Source: Anaerobacillus alkaliphilus (GTDB taxonomy: Bacteria; Bacillota; Bacilli; Bacillales; Anaerobacillaceae). From it: 64,000 nt of DNA. A program made the translations under genes and the position numbers. Below the pieces are notes generated by a model. That model searched no databases and was not told the DNA's origin. It was given only the letters and a program-made list of their open reading frames with translations. The stretch covers positions 124,001-188,000 of the forward strand of contig NZ_QOUX01000042.1 in assembly GCF_004116265.1 (NCBI RefSeq), read 5' to 3'. Of the stretch, positions 47,324-56,982 are shown piece after piece. How positions within the stretch are numbered: the stretch's first letter is position 1; every line of letters begins with the position of its first letter.

Positions 47324-48754
47324 ATGGGGATAAAAATTGGGGAAGAGAAATTTTTTGAGCGGGTAGAAAAAGGTATTAATAATGATTTCATGCGTAAAGC
47401 AGTTGCAGGAGCACAAGAGCGTATGCAAGGTCGCCGTCTAGATTCAATCAGTACGTTAGGGAATTGGGAGGAGTGGCGCAACCTTGCGGAAGAAATTCGT
47501 CAGCATACACTTGAAAATTTAGATTTTTACTTAGAACAATTAACTGAAAATGTGATAAAAAATGGCGGGAATGTCTTTTTTGCAGAAACAGCTGAGGACG
47601 CAAATGATTATATTAAGTCTGTAGTATCCAAGAAGAACGCTAAGAAAATTATTAAATCTAAGTCGATGGTTACTGAAGAGATTAGTATGAATCAAGCCTT
47701 AGAATCTATTGGCTGTGAAGTCATTGAAACAGATCTTGGCGAATGGATCTTACAATTAGATGACCATGACCCGCCTTCGCATATTGTTGTTCCTGCCCTT
47801 CATAAAAATAAAGAGCAAATTCGCGAAACGTTTAGTGAGAAAAGAGGGTACAACAAGTCTAGTGACCCAAAAGAGCTAGCATTGTTTGCTCGCGAAACAT
47901 TACGTAAAGACTTCTTAGAAGGGGAAGTTGGTATTACTGGATGCAACTTTGCGGTAGCAGAATCAGGGTCGATTTCCCTTGTTACTAATGAAGGAAATGC
48001 CCGATTAGCAACAACAATTCCTAAAACTCAAATTACAGTAATGGGAATGGAAAGAATAGTGCCTACTTGGGAAGAATTGGATATTTTAATTAGCATGCTA
48101 GCAAGAAGTGCTGTAGGACAAAAATTAACTAGCTATGTAACAGGCTTAACTGGTCCTAAACAAAAAGGTGATGTAGACGGACCTGAAGAATTTCACTTAG
48201 TAATTGTAGATAACGGTAGGTCTAAAATCCTCGGAACGCAGTTTCAAAGTGCATTACAGTGTATAAGGTGTGCGGCTTGTATCAATGTTTGTCCTGTATA
48301 CCGCCATGTAGGAGGACACTCCTATGGATCTATTTATCCTGGTCCAATAGGAGCGGTGTTAAATCCTCTATTAGGGGACTATGATGAATACAAAGAACTG
48401 CCGTATGCTTCTAGCTTATGCGCTGCCTGCACAGATGTTTGTCCAGTGAAAATCCCGCTTCATAACCTGTTAATTGAGCACCGCCGTGTCATGGTAGAAA
48501 ATGAGGGTAAGGCACCTTTTGCCGAGAAATTGGCAATGAAAGGGTATGCATTTGCCGCTTCAACACCAACTGTTTATAACATGGGAACAAAAACTGCTCC
48601 TTCTGTTATGGGACCTTACACAAAAAATGGTTTTATCTCAGATGGACCTGGACCAGTTAAGCTCTGGACAGACATTCGAGACTTACCTGAACTTAGTAAA
48701 GGGAAAGATAAGTTTAGAACCTGGTTTGAGAACCGTGACAAGGGAGGGAATTAA
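47324..48754 (+). CDS. lutB: Lactate utilization protein B (iron-sulfur)
   Basis: 476 residues. N-terminal LUD domain (about 65-290) with [18 protein letters not shown], then two [4Fe-4S] sites, [16 protein letters not shown] (near 310) and [13 protein letters not shown] (near 365), and a C-terminal tail DUF. The electron-transfer subunit of the LutABC complex. 13 bases after lutA; lutC starts one base after its stop. Confidence 0.96.
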   Translation: MGIKIGEEKFFERVEKGINNDFMRKAVAGAQERMQGRRLDSISTLGNWEEWRNLAEEIRQHTLENLDFYLEQLTENVIKNGGNVFFAETAEDANDYIKSVVSKKNAKKIIKSKSMVTEEISMNQALESIGCEVIETDLGEWILQLDDHDPPSHIVVPALHKNKEQIRETFSEKRGYNKSSDPKELALFARETLRKDFLEGEVGITGCNFAVAESGSISLVTNEGNARLATTIPKTQITVMGMERIVPTWEELDILISMLARSAVGQKLTSYVTGLTGPKQKGDVDGPEEFHLVIVDNGRSKILGTQFQSALQCIRCAACINVCPVYRHVGGHSYGSIYPGPIGAVLNPLLGDYDEYKELPYASSLCAACTDVCPVKIPLHNLLIEHRRVMVENEGKAPFAEKLAMKGYAFAASTPTVYNMGTKTAPSVMGPYTKNGFISDGPGPVKLWTDIRDLPELSKGKDKFRTWFENRDKGGN

Positions 48755-48755
48755 T

Positions 48756-49475
48756 ATGACAATAGGAACAGCTTATAACAAAGATACGTTTCTAGATAAC
48801 ATTGCTAAATCACTTGGAAGAGAACGTAAAACAATTGGTGTTGAACGTCCGAAATGGAAGCATCGTCCTCAATATGAAGTATTTAAGGATCTGGGCCAAG
48901 ATGAATTGCTAGATGAATTAGAAGATCAATGTGGACGTATTCATACAGTTTGTAAAAGAACGCAGTTAACAAATTTGCCTCATATCGTTAAAGAAGTGAT
49001 AGAGGAGTTAGGTGGAAAATCAATTGTTAGCTGGAAGGATCCTCGCTTTGAAGAATATCAATTAGTTGAAGTCTTTAACGAGTTTGCTAATATGGATGAT
49101 AATAAATTTCATGTTTGGGATCCGGAAATTGGTGAGGAAAATATAAAAATAGCAGAAAGAGCTAACATTGGAATTACGTTTTCAGATATAACTTTAGCTG
49201 AGTCAGGAACTGTTGTCTTATTTAGTGAAAAAGGAAAAGGCAGATCTGTGAGTCTACTTCCAGCAACATATATTGCTATAATTCCTAAAAGTACAATCGT
49301 ACCAAGAATGACACAAGCAGCTACAAAAATACACCAAATGTCACAGGCTGGGCGCATCCCATCATGCATCAATTTTATCTCTGGACCTAGTAACAGTGCA
49401 GATATTGAATTGAATTTGGTTGTTGGTGTTCATGGCCCAATTAAAGCAACATATATAATTGTTGAAGATATATAA
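48756..49475 (+). CDS. lutC: Lactate utilization protein C
   Basis: 239 residues, LUD domain protein: FSDITLAESGTVVLFSEKGKGRSVSLLP and RMTQAATKIHQMSQAGRIPSCINFISGPSNSADIE are the family core. Third subunit of LutABC. ATG 48756 directly follows AAGGGAGGGAATTA; a longer same-frame reading overlapping lutB by 200 bases is not credible. Its natural terminator has been split by the IS element downstream. Confidence 0.94.
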   Translation: MTIGTAYNKDTFLDNIAKSLGRERKTIGVERPKWKHRPQYEVFKDLGQDELLDELEDQCGRIHTVCKRTQLTNLPHIVKEVIEELGGKSIVSWKDPRFEEYQLVEVFNEFANMDDNKFHVWDPEIGEENIKIAERANIGITFSDITLAESGTVVLFSEKGKGRSVSLLPATYIAIIPKSTIVPRMTQAATKIHQMSQAGRIPSCINFISGPSNSADIELNLVVGVHGPIKATYIIVEDI

Positions 49476-49491
49476 TAAGAAAAGCATCGGC
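49474..49491 (+). terminator. Left arm of a disrupted lutC/rsfA terminator
   Basis: AATAAGAAAAGCATCGGC complements GCCGATGCTTTTTCTTATT at 50937-50955 (one extra base). Removing the IS and one copy of its 3-bp duplication restores a perfect bidirectional terminator with loop ACT. Confidence 0.82.
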
Positions 49492-49529
49492 ACTGAAGTG
49501 ACCCCTAAAAGTTAGACACGGTTATTTTG

Positions 49530-50339
49530 TCAGGCAGCTTGCTCAAAATGAGTTCGGTATTGTACCGGACTCATTTTTAATTTTGCCTTCATCCGTTTCG
49601 TATTATAGTATTTCATATACTTTTCCAGTTCTTGCATAAAATGCTCTATACTTTCAAATTCCTTATAATAAAGGAATTCTGATTTCATAATCCCAAAGAA
49701 ATTTTCCATCACCGAATTATCGTAACAGTTTCCTTTACGAGACATACTTTGAATGATTCCTCTTTCTTGGAGGGCATGACAATACTGTTTCATCTGATAA
49801 TGCCAACCTTGGTCTGAATGCATTAGTAGTTCATGCTCTTCTGGTAACCTCTCTAGAGCTTTCTCTAACATCTTTGAAACAAGTGAATATGTTGGTCTTG
49901 AGCCGATTGTATACGTAATAATTTCTCCATTAAATAAATCTAATACAGGTGATAAATAGAGTTTCTCACCAAATAATTTAAACTCTGTAATATCCGTTAC
50001 CCACTTCTGATTTGGGGCATCCGCTGTAAATTGGCGATCTAAATGATTCGGCGCGATTTTTCCTACAGTACCTTTGTAAGATTTATATTTTTTCATGCGT
50101 ACCAGACATTTTAGACCAAGCTCTTTCATGATACGTTGAACCTTTTTGTGATTCACTTTTTGCCCACGAATTGTTAGCTCATCACGAATACGACGGTAAC
50201 CGTAACGACCTTCATGTTCTTCATAAATGGCCTTAATTTCAGCTTTTAAATCACTGTCTGAATCTGGACGTTTCATTCTCTTCACTAAATCATAGTATGT
50301 ACTACGTGGAATATCAGCGAGCTTCACGAGTGCCTTCAC
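49530..50339 (-). CDS. IS3-family transposase, OrfB catalytic part
   Basis: 269 residues as a free ORF. HTH_21 region near the N-terminus (EHEGRYGYRRIRDELTIRG), then the rve integrase core. DDE residues are visible in WVTDITEF (first Asp), MHSDQGWHY (second Asp) and NCYDNSVMENFFG (Glu). Normally produced as an OrfAB fusion: a -1 shift on A8 (50393-50400, minus strand) joins orfA to ...KITKQDKAQVVYELRHKYPVKALVKL. The GTG at 50339 may serve for OrfB alone, or not be used. Confidence 0.93.
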   Translation of the reverse strand: MKALVKLADIPRSTYYDLVKRMKRPDSDSDLKAEIKAIYEEHEGRYGYRRIRDELTIRGQKVNHKKVQRIMKELGLKCLVRMKKYKSYKGTVGKIAPNHLDRQFTADAPNQKWVTDITEFKLFGEKLYLSPVLDLFNGEIITYTIGSRPTYSLVSKMLEKALERLPEEHELLMHSDQGWHYQMKQYCHALQERGIIQSMSRKGNCYDNSVMENFFGIMKSEFLYYKEFESIEHFMQELEKYMKYYNTKRMKAKLKMSPVQYRTHFEQAA

Positions 50340-50365
50340 CGGGTATTTATGCCTTAATTCATAGA

Positions 50366-50878
50366 CTACTTGTGCTTTGTCTTGTTTGGTGATTTTTTTT
50401 GAACTAAGGCATTCAACTTTTTTAAATACTCATTTTCCATTTCTAATTGTCTTATACGCGCTTCATATGCCTCGACTGATCCTTTGGCTGGTGCCTCTTT
50501 TGGTTGGTTAGTAGATTTATTTTTCATGGATAGACGTCCCTTTTGTTTCGGTTCAAGGGCTTCTACACCACCAACCTCCATCTTTTTCTGCCAATCATAC
50601 ACCATTGTATAACTAGAGAGTTTAAAAAGGGCTGCGGTATCCATTAATGACGCACCAGTTTGAACCATGTAGTTTAGTACATCTAGTTTAAATCCAACAG
50701 AACAGTTTGTATAGGTGTTTTTAAGTCCTTCTTCTCCATGTAATTCATATAACTTCAACCAATATTGGAATTGTGCTCTTGTAACACCTAGCTGCTTTGC
50801 ATATTCTTTTTGAGAAGTTATTTTCGAGTTATAGCCTTCAATGATCATTAATTTCGTATCACTTGTAAATTTAGTCAT
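50366..50878 (-). CDS. IS3-family transposase, OrfA (HTH part)
   Basis: 170 residues. Two helix-turn-helix segments (LMIIEGYNSKITSQKEYAKQLGV... and GASLMDTAALFKLSSYTMVYDWQKK) and a C-terminal coiled-coil/leucine zipper (EARIRQLEMENEYLKKLNALV) that mediates oligomerisation. ATG 50878 is taken; a TTG at 50917 would start inside the terminal repeat. The frame ends 27 bases before the free orfB start and passes through the A8 slip site. Confidence 0.88.
   Translation of the reverse strand: MTKFTSDTKLMIIEGYNSKITSQKEYAKQLGVTRAQFQYWLKLYELHGEEGLKNTYTNCSVGFKLDVLNYMVQTGASLMDTAALFKLSSYTMVYDWQKKMEVGGVEALEPKQKGRLSMKNKSTNQPKEAPAKGSVEAYEARIRQLEMENEYLKKLNALVQKKSPNKTKHK
50393..50400 (-). other. A8 programmed -1 frameshift site
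   Basis: Eight A on the transposase strand at the orfA/orfB junction, with orfB open in the -1 frame from this point. Confidence 0.8.
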
Positions 50879-50884
50879 AAATAA

Positions 50885-50930
50885 AACTGCACCCCAATCG
50901 TTAGTTGTGTCTAACAATTGGGGTGCAGTT
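50885..50930 (-). other. Hairpin within the IS right end
   Basis: AACTGCACCCCAAT.GTTAG pairs with CTAAC.ATTGGGGTGCAGTT over ~19 bp around a six-base loop. One arm holds the GGGGTG that precedes the orfA ATG, so RNA read in from outside could hide the ribosome site. Confidence 0.65.
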
Positions 50931-50950
50931 CACACTGCCGATGCTTTTTC

Positions 50951-51607
50951 TTATTTTGCTATTTTTTCAAGATTTCCATTCTTATCCATCCGGAATTTAG
51001 GTGATTGTACTTGCTCTTCTTCATCTTGAAGTAATGCCATTCGACGAGCACGATTCATAATTTGAATTAAGGATTGGTAGTCTTCTTCAACAACGCGGTG
51101 GTCGTTTTCAAGTTTAGAAAGCTTAGTTTCTAACTCTTTTTTCTCAGTCATTAGTTGAAGGTTTTCTCTCATTAGCTTTTCATTTTCTTTTCTTAATTCA
51201 GATGAACTACCTTCATTTGATGCTAATGATTGAATAAAGTTAAGTACCTCTTTCAGACCAATATTCTGATGTTGTGGTTGATGATTTTTTGTCATCACAT
51301 GTACTTCAGAAGCTGTCATCGTAGGCATCATTGCTGTCTCCATTTGAGTATGAACCGTCGTTGGTTTAAATGACATTCTTCTTTTCATTTCTTTTCTTTG
51401 TTTTTTTGCTAGTTTTATTGCTTCGTTATACTGATTTCTAACTACGGCATTCCAGCGGAACCCGCATGCAGCTGACGTACGGTTTAACTCATCTCCTACT
51501 TCATCAAAGGCTTTTAGCTGTGTACCACCTTCTCTAATGTGGCGCAAAACTGTTTCTGCTAATAATAAATCGTCTTCTGATGACCATGCATCCTGTCTAA
51601 TTTTCAT
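50951..51607 (-). CDS. RsfA-family prespore-type transcription regulator
   Basis: 218 residues. N-terminal Myb/SANT-like DNA-binding domain ([35 protein letters not shown]...[15 protein letters not shown]), a flexible middle, and a C-terminal coiled coil (about 130-195, [27 protein letters not shown]). RsfA in B. subtilis adjusts SigF-dependent genes in the forespore; paralogues such as YlbO are regulators too. ATG with AAGGAGATG upstream. Its terminator was shared with lutC before the IS arrived. The ~290-base region upstream (51608-51896) shows nothing I can name. Confidence 0.85.
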   Translation of the reverse strand: MKIRQDAWSSEDDLLLAETVLRHIREGGTQLKAFDEVGDELNRTSAACGFRWNAVVRNQYNEAIKLAKKQRKEMKRRMSFKPTTVHTQMETAMMPTMTASEVHVMTKNHQPQHQNIGLKEVLNFIQSLASNEGSSSELRKENEKLMRENLQLMTEKKELETKLSKLENDHRVVEEDYQSLIQIMNRARRMALLQDEEEQVQSPKFRMDKNGNLEKIAK

Positions 51608-51896
51608 AATCGTTCATCTCCTTATAATTCGTTTCTATTTTTCTACCCATTTTGTAAATGAGAAAAAATGTTAATTGTTTAGTAATACTTTTGCCAGATT
51701 TTGATGCAAATATACATAGACTAGGAGCATTTTTTGCCAAAATAATTAGTTTTAGACTGGGATCTTCTTTAGTTAGTTAGATTTATAAGGATAAGAAAAA
51801 AAGAATTTGTTTGCTTAAGGTAAAATAATAGATACGAAAAACTATAAAAGGAGATAACATACCGTCAATTGTATAAAGTACTAGATGTTAAACAAA

Positions 51897-51950
51897 AAGA
51901 GTGCAGAATGTAATTTTTTTTACATTCTGCACTCTGCTTTTTACATTTTT
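51897..51950 (-). terminator. rarA terminator built from a GAATGTA-type repeat
   Basis: AGAGTGCAGAATGTAA / TTACATTCTGCACTCT, 16 bp perfect, six-base loop; the minus strand continues TTTTTGTTT. The arms use the same GAATGTA/GAATGCA words as the repeats at 34662 and 59931. Confidence 0.82.
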
Positions 51951-53269
51951 TTTCGTTTTTCGAAGTAGTCTAAACGTTTCGTTACAGTCAACTCATAGCC
52001 GTTTTCTGATGGTTTGTAGAAATTTTTTCCAAGCATATGATCAGGCAAATATTGTTGGGAGACGTAGTTCTTTTCATAATTATGGGGATATTTATAGCCT
52101 ACTCCATGCCCCAATTCTTTTGCACCTTTATAATGAGCATCTCTTAAATGTACAGGTACTTCACCTGTTTTCTCCTTTTTTACCGCTTCTAAAGCATTAT
52201 CAATCCCTACAATAACAGCATTACTTTTAGGCGCAGTTGCTAAATAAAGTGCTGCTTCCGCTAATGGAATTCTTGCTTCAGGCATACCGATGAAATTAAC
52301 TGCATAGGCAGCAGCCTGTACAATTAGTAAGGCATTAGGGTCTGCTAAACCAATATCCTCTGCGGCATGAACATATAATCTTCTCGCGATAAACTTTGGA
52401 TCTTCTCCTGCGTACAACATTTTTGCAAGCCAATATAGTGTTGCATCTGGATCTGAACCACGTATACTTTTAATAAACGCAGAAATTGTATCGTAGTGGT
52501 TATCACCCTTTTTGTCATATCTGACTATGCGCTTTTGAATTGACTCTTCGGCAATCTGTAAAGTAATACTAATACACCCTTTAGAGTCTGGATTGGTAGT
52601 TAAAACGGCGAGTTCAAGAGCGTTCAGAGCAGATCTTGCATCTCCATTTGAAACATTCACAAAATGATCAAGTGCTTCATCCGAAATAGTAACTTGATAG
52701 TTTCCAAATCCTCGTTCTTTGTCCAAAAGGGCATGATTTAGTATTTTTCTAATGTCTTCCTCATTATGTGGTTTAAGTTGAAACAACCTTGATCTAGAAA
52801 GTAGAGCTTGATTAATCTCAAACATGGGACTTTCAGTTGTTGCACCAATTAAAATAACTGTTCCGTCTTCAACGTTTGGTAACAAGGCATCTTGTTGGCC
52901 TTTATTAAATCTATGGATCTCGTCTATAAACAAGACTGTTTTTTTACTGTACATCAAAAGACGTTCTTTTGCTTCGTCAATCACTTTTCTTATGTCGGCA
53001 ATTCCAGCTGTTACAGCATTTAACTGTTCAAATGTTGCTGAAGTTGAATTTGCAATAACCCTTGCAATTGTTGTCTTTCCAGTTCCAGGTGGTCCGAAAA
53101 ATATCATTGGTGTAAGACGATCAGCTTCAATAGCACGTCTAAGTAAGGAACCCTTGCCAAAAATATGGTCTTGGCCGACCACTTCATTAATGGTTCTAGG
53201 ACGCATCCGATTTGCTAAAGGTCCTTTTAAGTTATCATTATTTTTTGAAGAATAGTTAAATAAATCCAC
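51941..53269 (-). CDS. rarA: Replication-associated recombination protein RarA (MgsA)
   Basis: AAA+ ATPase acting at stalled forks, 442 residues. Walker A FFGPPGTGKTTIA, Walker B FIDEIHRF, sensor ATTESPMFEINQALLSRSR, then the MgsA C-terminal tetramerisation domain with HYDTISAFIKSIRGSDPDA and ALYWLAKML-like segments. GTG start after TAAGGAGTAGG. Corresponds to yrvN. Confidence 0.95.
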   Translation of the reverse strand: MDLFNYSSKNNDNLKGPLANRMRPRTINEVVGQDHIFGKGSLLRRAIEADRLTPMIFFGPPGTGKTTIARVIANSTSATFEQLNAVTAGIADIRKVIDEAKERLLMYSKKTVLFIDEIHRFNKGQQDALLPNVEDGTVILIGATTESPMFEINQALLSRSRLFQLKPHNEEDIRKILNHALLDKERGFGNYQVTISDEALDHFVNVSNGDARSALNALELAVLTTNPDSKGCISITLQIAEESIQKRIVRYDKKGDNHYDTISAFIKSIRGSDPDATLYWLAKMLYAGEDPKFIARRLYVHAAEDIGLADPNALLIVQAAAYAVNFIGMPEARIPLAEAALYLATAPKSNAVIVGIDNALEAVKKEKTGEVPVHLRDAHYKGAKELGHGVGYKYPHNYEKNYVSQQYLPDHMLGKNFYKPSENGYELTVTKRLDYFEKRKKM

Positions 53270-53394
53270 GGCTTTCCTACTCCTTACGAGTCTTTTGAGT
53301 CAGATTAACTGAATAAAAGTTGAAATGCAACGATTTTCTATATTGTTCTTAATCTTACCAACAGTTTTTGGAATCATGATATAATTGGGGATAG

Positions 53395-53424
53395 AAAAGC
53401 CACAATGTTTACGAACAGAGCCTT
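53395..53424 (+). repeat. MITE-like family, right-end remnant
   Basis: AAAAGCCACAATGTTTACGA then ACAGAGCCTT: the last 30 bases of the repeat family with one change. A short GATAAA tandem (four units) follows to ~53447. Confidence 0.6.
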
Positions 53425-53468
53425 AGATAAAGATAAAGATAAAGATACAAGCGAGAGTAGGAGACAAC

Positions 53469-54161
53469 TTGGGGACAAACAAACGAATATTAGGTAGAAG
53501 ATGGCTTATTTTCATAGTAGGTTTACTTATTATGTCTTTAGGAATAGTCTTAATGATTGAAGCAAACTTAGGCGTTGCACCATGGGATGTTCTTCATATA
53601 GGGTTAACGAAACAAGTAGGCCTTACAGTTGGATCTTGGTCAATCATTGTAGGTTTTTGTATTATTTCAATCACAAGTTTATTAACGAAAGAGTTACCTA
53701 AACTAGGGGCCTTTATTAACATGGTACTTGTAGGTGTATTTATTGACATTTTCCGACTTTTTATTGAGACACCTGCCACAACCGTAGGTCAATATGTTAT
53801 GCTTTTGGTTGGAGTCATTGTCTGTGGATATGGAATTGGTCTATATATTGCACCAAAATGTGGTGCAGGCCCGAGAGATAGTCTAATGATTGCAATTACT
53901 GAATTGAGTGGTTGGAAAGTTCAACACGTTCGTCTTGTAATGGAAATCATTGTATTAATCATTGGTTGGCAATTAGGTGGACCAGTATTTATCGGAACAG
54001 TTATTTTTAGTTTAACAATTGGTAATGTTGTAGGTTATACACTACCACAATGTCAAACTTTAGTAGATCGAATGATAGAAAGAGGGATACAAATTGAAAA
54101 TATCGACAAAGGGACGCTACGGGTTAACAATCATGATGGCGTTAGCAAAGAAGCACGGTGA
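53469..54161 (+). CDS. YczE/YitT-type membrane protein
   Basis: 230 residues, five hydrophobic helices in the first ~195 residues, with the family segments LGIVLMIEANLGVAPWDVLHIGL and YIAPKCGAGPRDSLMIAI. Related B. subtilis proteins (YczE, YyaS) are poorly understood; YczE affects antibiotic synthesis. TTG start after TAGGAG. The last ~22 codons overlap the start of cymR in another frame, an arrangement implying translational coupling with the cysteine regulator. Confidence 0.82.
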   Translation: MGTNKRILGRRWLIFIVGLLIMSLGIVLMIEANLGVAPWDVLHIGLTKQVGLTVGSWSIIVGFCIISITSLLTKELPKLGAFINMVLVGVFIDIFRLFIETPATTVGQYVMLLVGVIVCGYGIGLYIAPKCGAGPRDSLMIAITELSGWKVQHVRLVMEIIVLIIGWQLGGPVFIGTVIFSLTIGNVVGYTLPQCQTLVDRMIERGIQIENIDKGTLRVNNHDGVSKEAR

Positions 54162-54513
54162 AGGGCCGGTATCATTAAAGTCTATAGCAAAGGATTACGA
54201 TCTTTCAGAACATTATCTAGAACAGTTAATTGCACCTCTTCGAAATGCGCTACTAGTGAAAAGTGTCCGTGGGGCTTATGGCGGCTACATGTTAGCTAAA
54301 GAAGCAGACAAAATCACAGCCGGTGATATCATTCGGGTGTTAGAAGGACCAATTAGTCCTGTTGAAGTACTTGATGATGAGGAACCTGCAAAACGAGATC
54401 TTTGGATCAAGATTAGAGATGCTGTTAAAGACGTGTTAGATAACACAACTTTGGAGGATTTAGCAAACTTTGAAGACAAAGGAAACCAAGAATACTATAT
54501 GTTTTATATTTAG
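54094..54513 (+). CDS. cymR: Cysteine metabolism repressor CymR (Rrf2 family)
   Basis: 139 residues. Winged helix typical of Rrf2: MKISTKGRYGLTIMMALA, SLKSIAKDYDLSEHYLEQLIAPLRNALLVKSVRGAYGGYMLA. No Fe-S cysteines are present, as in CymR and unlike IscR/NsrR. In bacilli it represses sulfur-assimilation genes with CysK as co-repressor. TTG start after AAAGAGGGA. It precedes iscS-mnmA, as in B. subtilis. Confidence 0.93.
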   Translation: MKISTKGRYGLTIMMALAKKHGEGPVSLKSIAKDYDLSEHYLEQLIAPLRNALLVKSVRGAYGGYMLAKEADKITAGDIIRVLEGPISPVEVLDDEEPAKRDLWIKIRDAVKDVLDNTTLEDLANFEDKGNQEYYMFYI

Positions 54514-54517
54514 TCCA

Positions 54518-54625
54518 TAATATAAATTATGAATTAGGAATTTTGAATTGTGAATTGAGTAATGTATTGCTTCGAAGCTTTGCTAAGCCAATTCATAATT
54601 CTTAATTCAACATTCACAATTGATT
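54518..54625. repeat. GAATTNT heptad hairpin repeat, copy 5
   Basis: Left arm AAATTATGAATTAGGAATT and GAATTGTGAATTG, centre GCTTCGAAGC, right arm AATTCATAATTCTTAATTC then ACATTCACAATTG. Best example of the family, between cymR and iscS. Confidence 0.72.
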
Positions 54626-54647
54626 TTAAGAAGGTGTCAAAACGAAA

Positions 54648-55790
54648 ATGAATCCTATCTACGTAGATCATGCAGCTACTTCACCAACACATCCTAAAGT
54701 TGTAGAAGCAATGCTGCCTTATTTTTATGAAAACTTTGGCAATCCATCAAGCATTCATCAATTTGGTCGAAAAACTAGACAAGCTATTGACGAAGCACGA
54801 GCGTATTTAGCCAAAACAATCAATGCCGAAGAAAAAGAAATCATCTTTACCAGTGGAGGTACCGAGGCAGATAATCTAGCCGTAATTGGTTTTGCCATGG
54901 CAAACCAAGATAAAGGTAAGCATATTATCACATCTGCTATTGAACATCATGCACTTTTACATACGTGTGATTATTTAGAGAAGCAAGGTTTTGAGCTTAC
55001 CTACCTACCTGTGGATGAAAGTGGTAAGATTTCCATAGAAGAATTAAAGCAATCTCTTCGTCAAGATACAATATTAGTGTCAATCATGTTTGGAAATAAC
55101 GAGGTAGGGACGATTCAGCCGATAACTGAAATAGGACAATTGTTGTCTGAGCATGGAATTGCTTTTCATACTGACGCAGTTCAAGCATACGGAATTGAAA
55201 CAATTGACGTAAAAGAAATGAACATTGATTTCTTAAGTGTTTCCTCTCACAAGATTAACGGTCCAAAAGGAGTAGGCTTCCTTTATGCTAATAGTCAAAG
55301 GAGGATACAACCTAGTCTTTATGGTGGTGACCAGGAAAGAAAAAGACGAGCAGGGACAGAGAATGTAGCGGGAATAGTAGGGATGAAGGTAGCAGCCAAG
55401 CTTGCTTTTGAACAACAAATTGAAAAGCGAGCTCAATATAATTCTTTCAGAAATCAGATGGTTACTATTTTTAGAAATTCAGGTATTAACTTTCAAATTA
55501 ACGGTGATCAAGAAACATACTTACCGCACATTTTAAATGTAAGTTTTGAGGGAGTAGGGGTTGAGTCATTGCTAGTTAACCTTGACTTATTAGGTATTGC
55601 AGCATCTAGTGGATCAGCGTGTACTGCTGGAAGCTTAGAGCCTTCCCATGTGTTAGCAAACATGTTTCGCAATGATACACCACGAGTCATGTCAGCTATT
55701 CGCTTTAGCTTTGGTCTAGGTAACACCAAAGAAGAGATTAACCTAGTAGCAAATGAAACCGTAAAAATTGTTCAGAGAATTAAACAGTAA
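54648..55790 (+). CDS. iscS: Cysteine desulfurase IscS (MnmA partner)
   Basis: 380 residues. PLP lysine in SVSSHKINGPKG; persulfide cysteine in SSGSACTAGSLEPSH. The YrvO type that hands sulfur directly to MnmA for 2-thiouridine in tRNA; mnmA starts 18 bases downstream. About 35-40% similar in pattern to the NifS at 8311 but in a different context. ATG after AAGAAGGTG. Confidence 0.94.
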   Translation: MNPIYVDHAATSPTHPKVVEAMLPYFYENFGNPSSIHQFGRKTRQAIDEARAYLAKTINAEEKEIIFTSGGTEADNLAVIGFAMANQDKGKHIITSAIEHHALLHTCDYLEKQGFELTYLPVDESGKISIEELKQSLRQDTILVSIMFGNNEVGTIQPITEIGQLLSEHGIAFHTDAVQAYGIETIDVKEMNIDFLSVSSHKINGPKGVGFLYANSQRRIQPSLYGGDQERKRRAGTENVAGIVGMKVAAKLAFEQQIEKRAQYNSFRNQMVTIFRNSGINFQINGDQETYLPHILNVSFEGVGVESLLVNLDLLGIAASSGSACTAGSLEPSHVLANMFRNDTPRVMSAIRFSFGLGNTKEEINLVANETVKIVQRIKQ

Positions 55791-56947
<1,157 letters not shown>

Positions 56948-56982
56948 AGATTAGACCTTAATGAAACTTAGGAGTGATACAA

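Larger units (their letters stand above)
49494..50932 (-). mobile_element. IS3-family (IS150-like) insertion sequence, 1439 bp
   Basis: Terminal inverted repeats of ~26 bp, 20 matching: left TGAAGTGACCCC...GTTAGACAC, right (read inward) TGAACTGCACCCC...GTTAGACAC. A 3-bp target duplication CAC flanks it (49491-49493 and 50933-50935), usual for this group. It encodes orfA and orfB on the minus strand with an A8 slip site. Both frames are intact, so it may be active. Confidence 0.93.

Noticed and set aside
48546-48755. 70-residue N-terminal extension of lutC
   Set aside because: Lies wholly inside lutB in a different frame; the ATG at 48756 has the ribosome site.
51608-51896. Possible small gene or RNA between the rsfA-like gene and rarA
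   Set aside because: A GGAG-like site near 51850 is not followed by a usable start codon and frame; no conserved RNA seen.
53424-53447. GATAAA tandem, four units
   Set aside because: Short AT-rich microsatellite; no sign of function beyond chance slippage.
54518-54625. Possible CRISPR array
   Set aside because: Repeats are 7-mers without unique spacers and form hairpins; no cas genes nearby.
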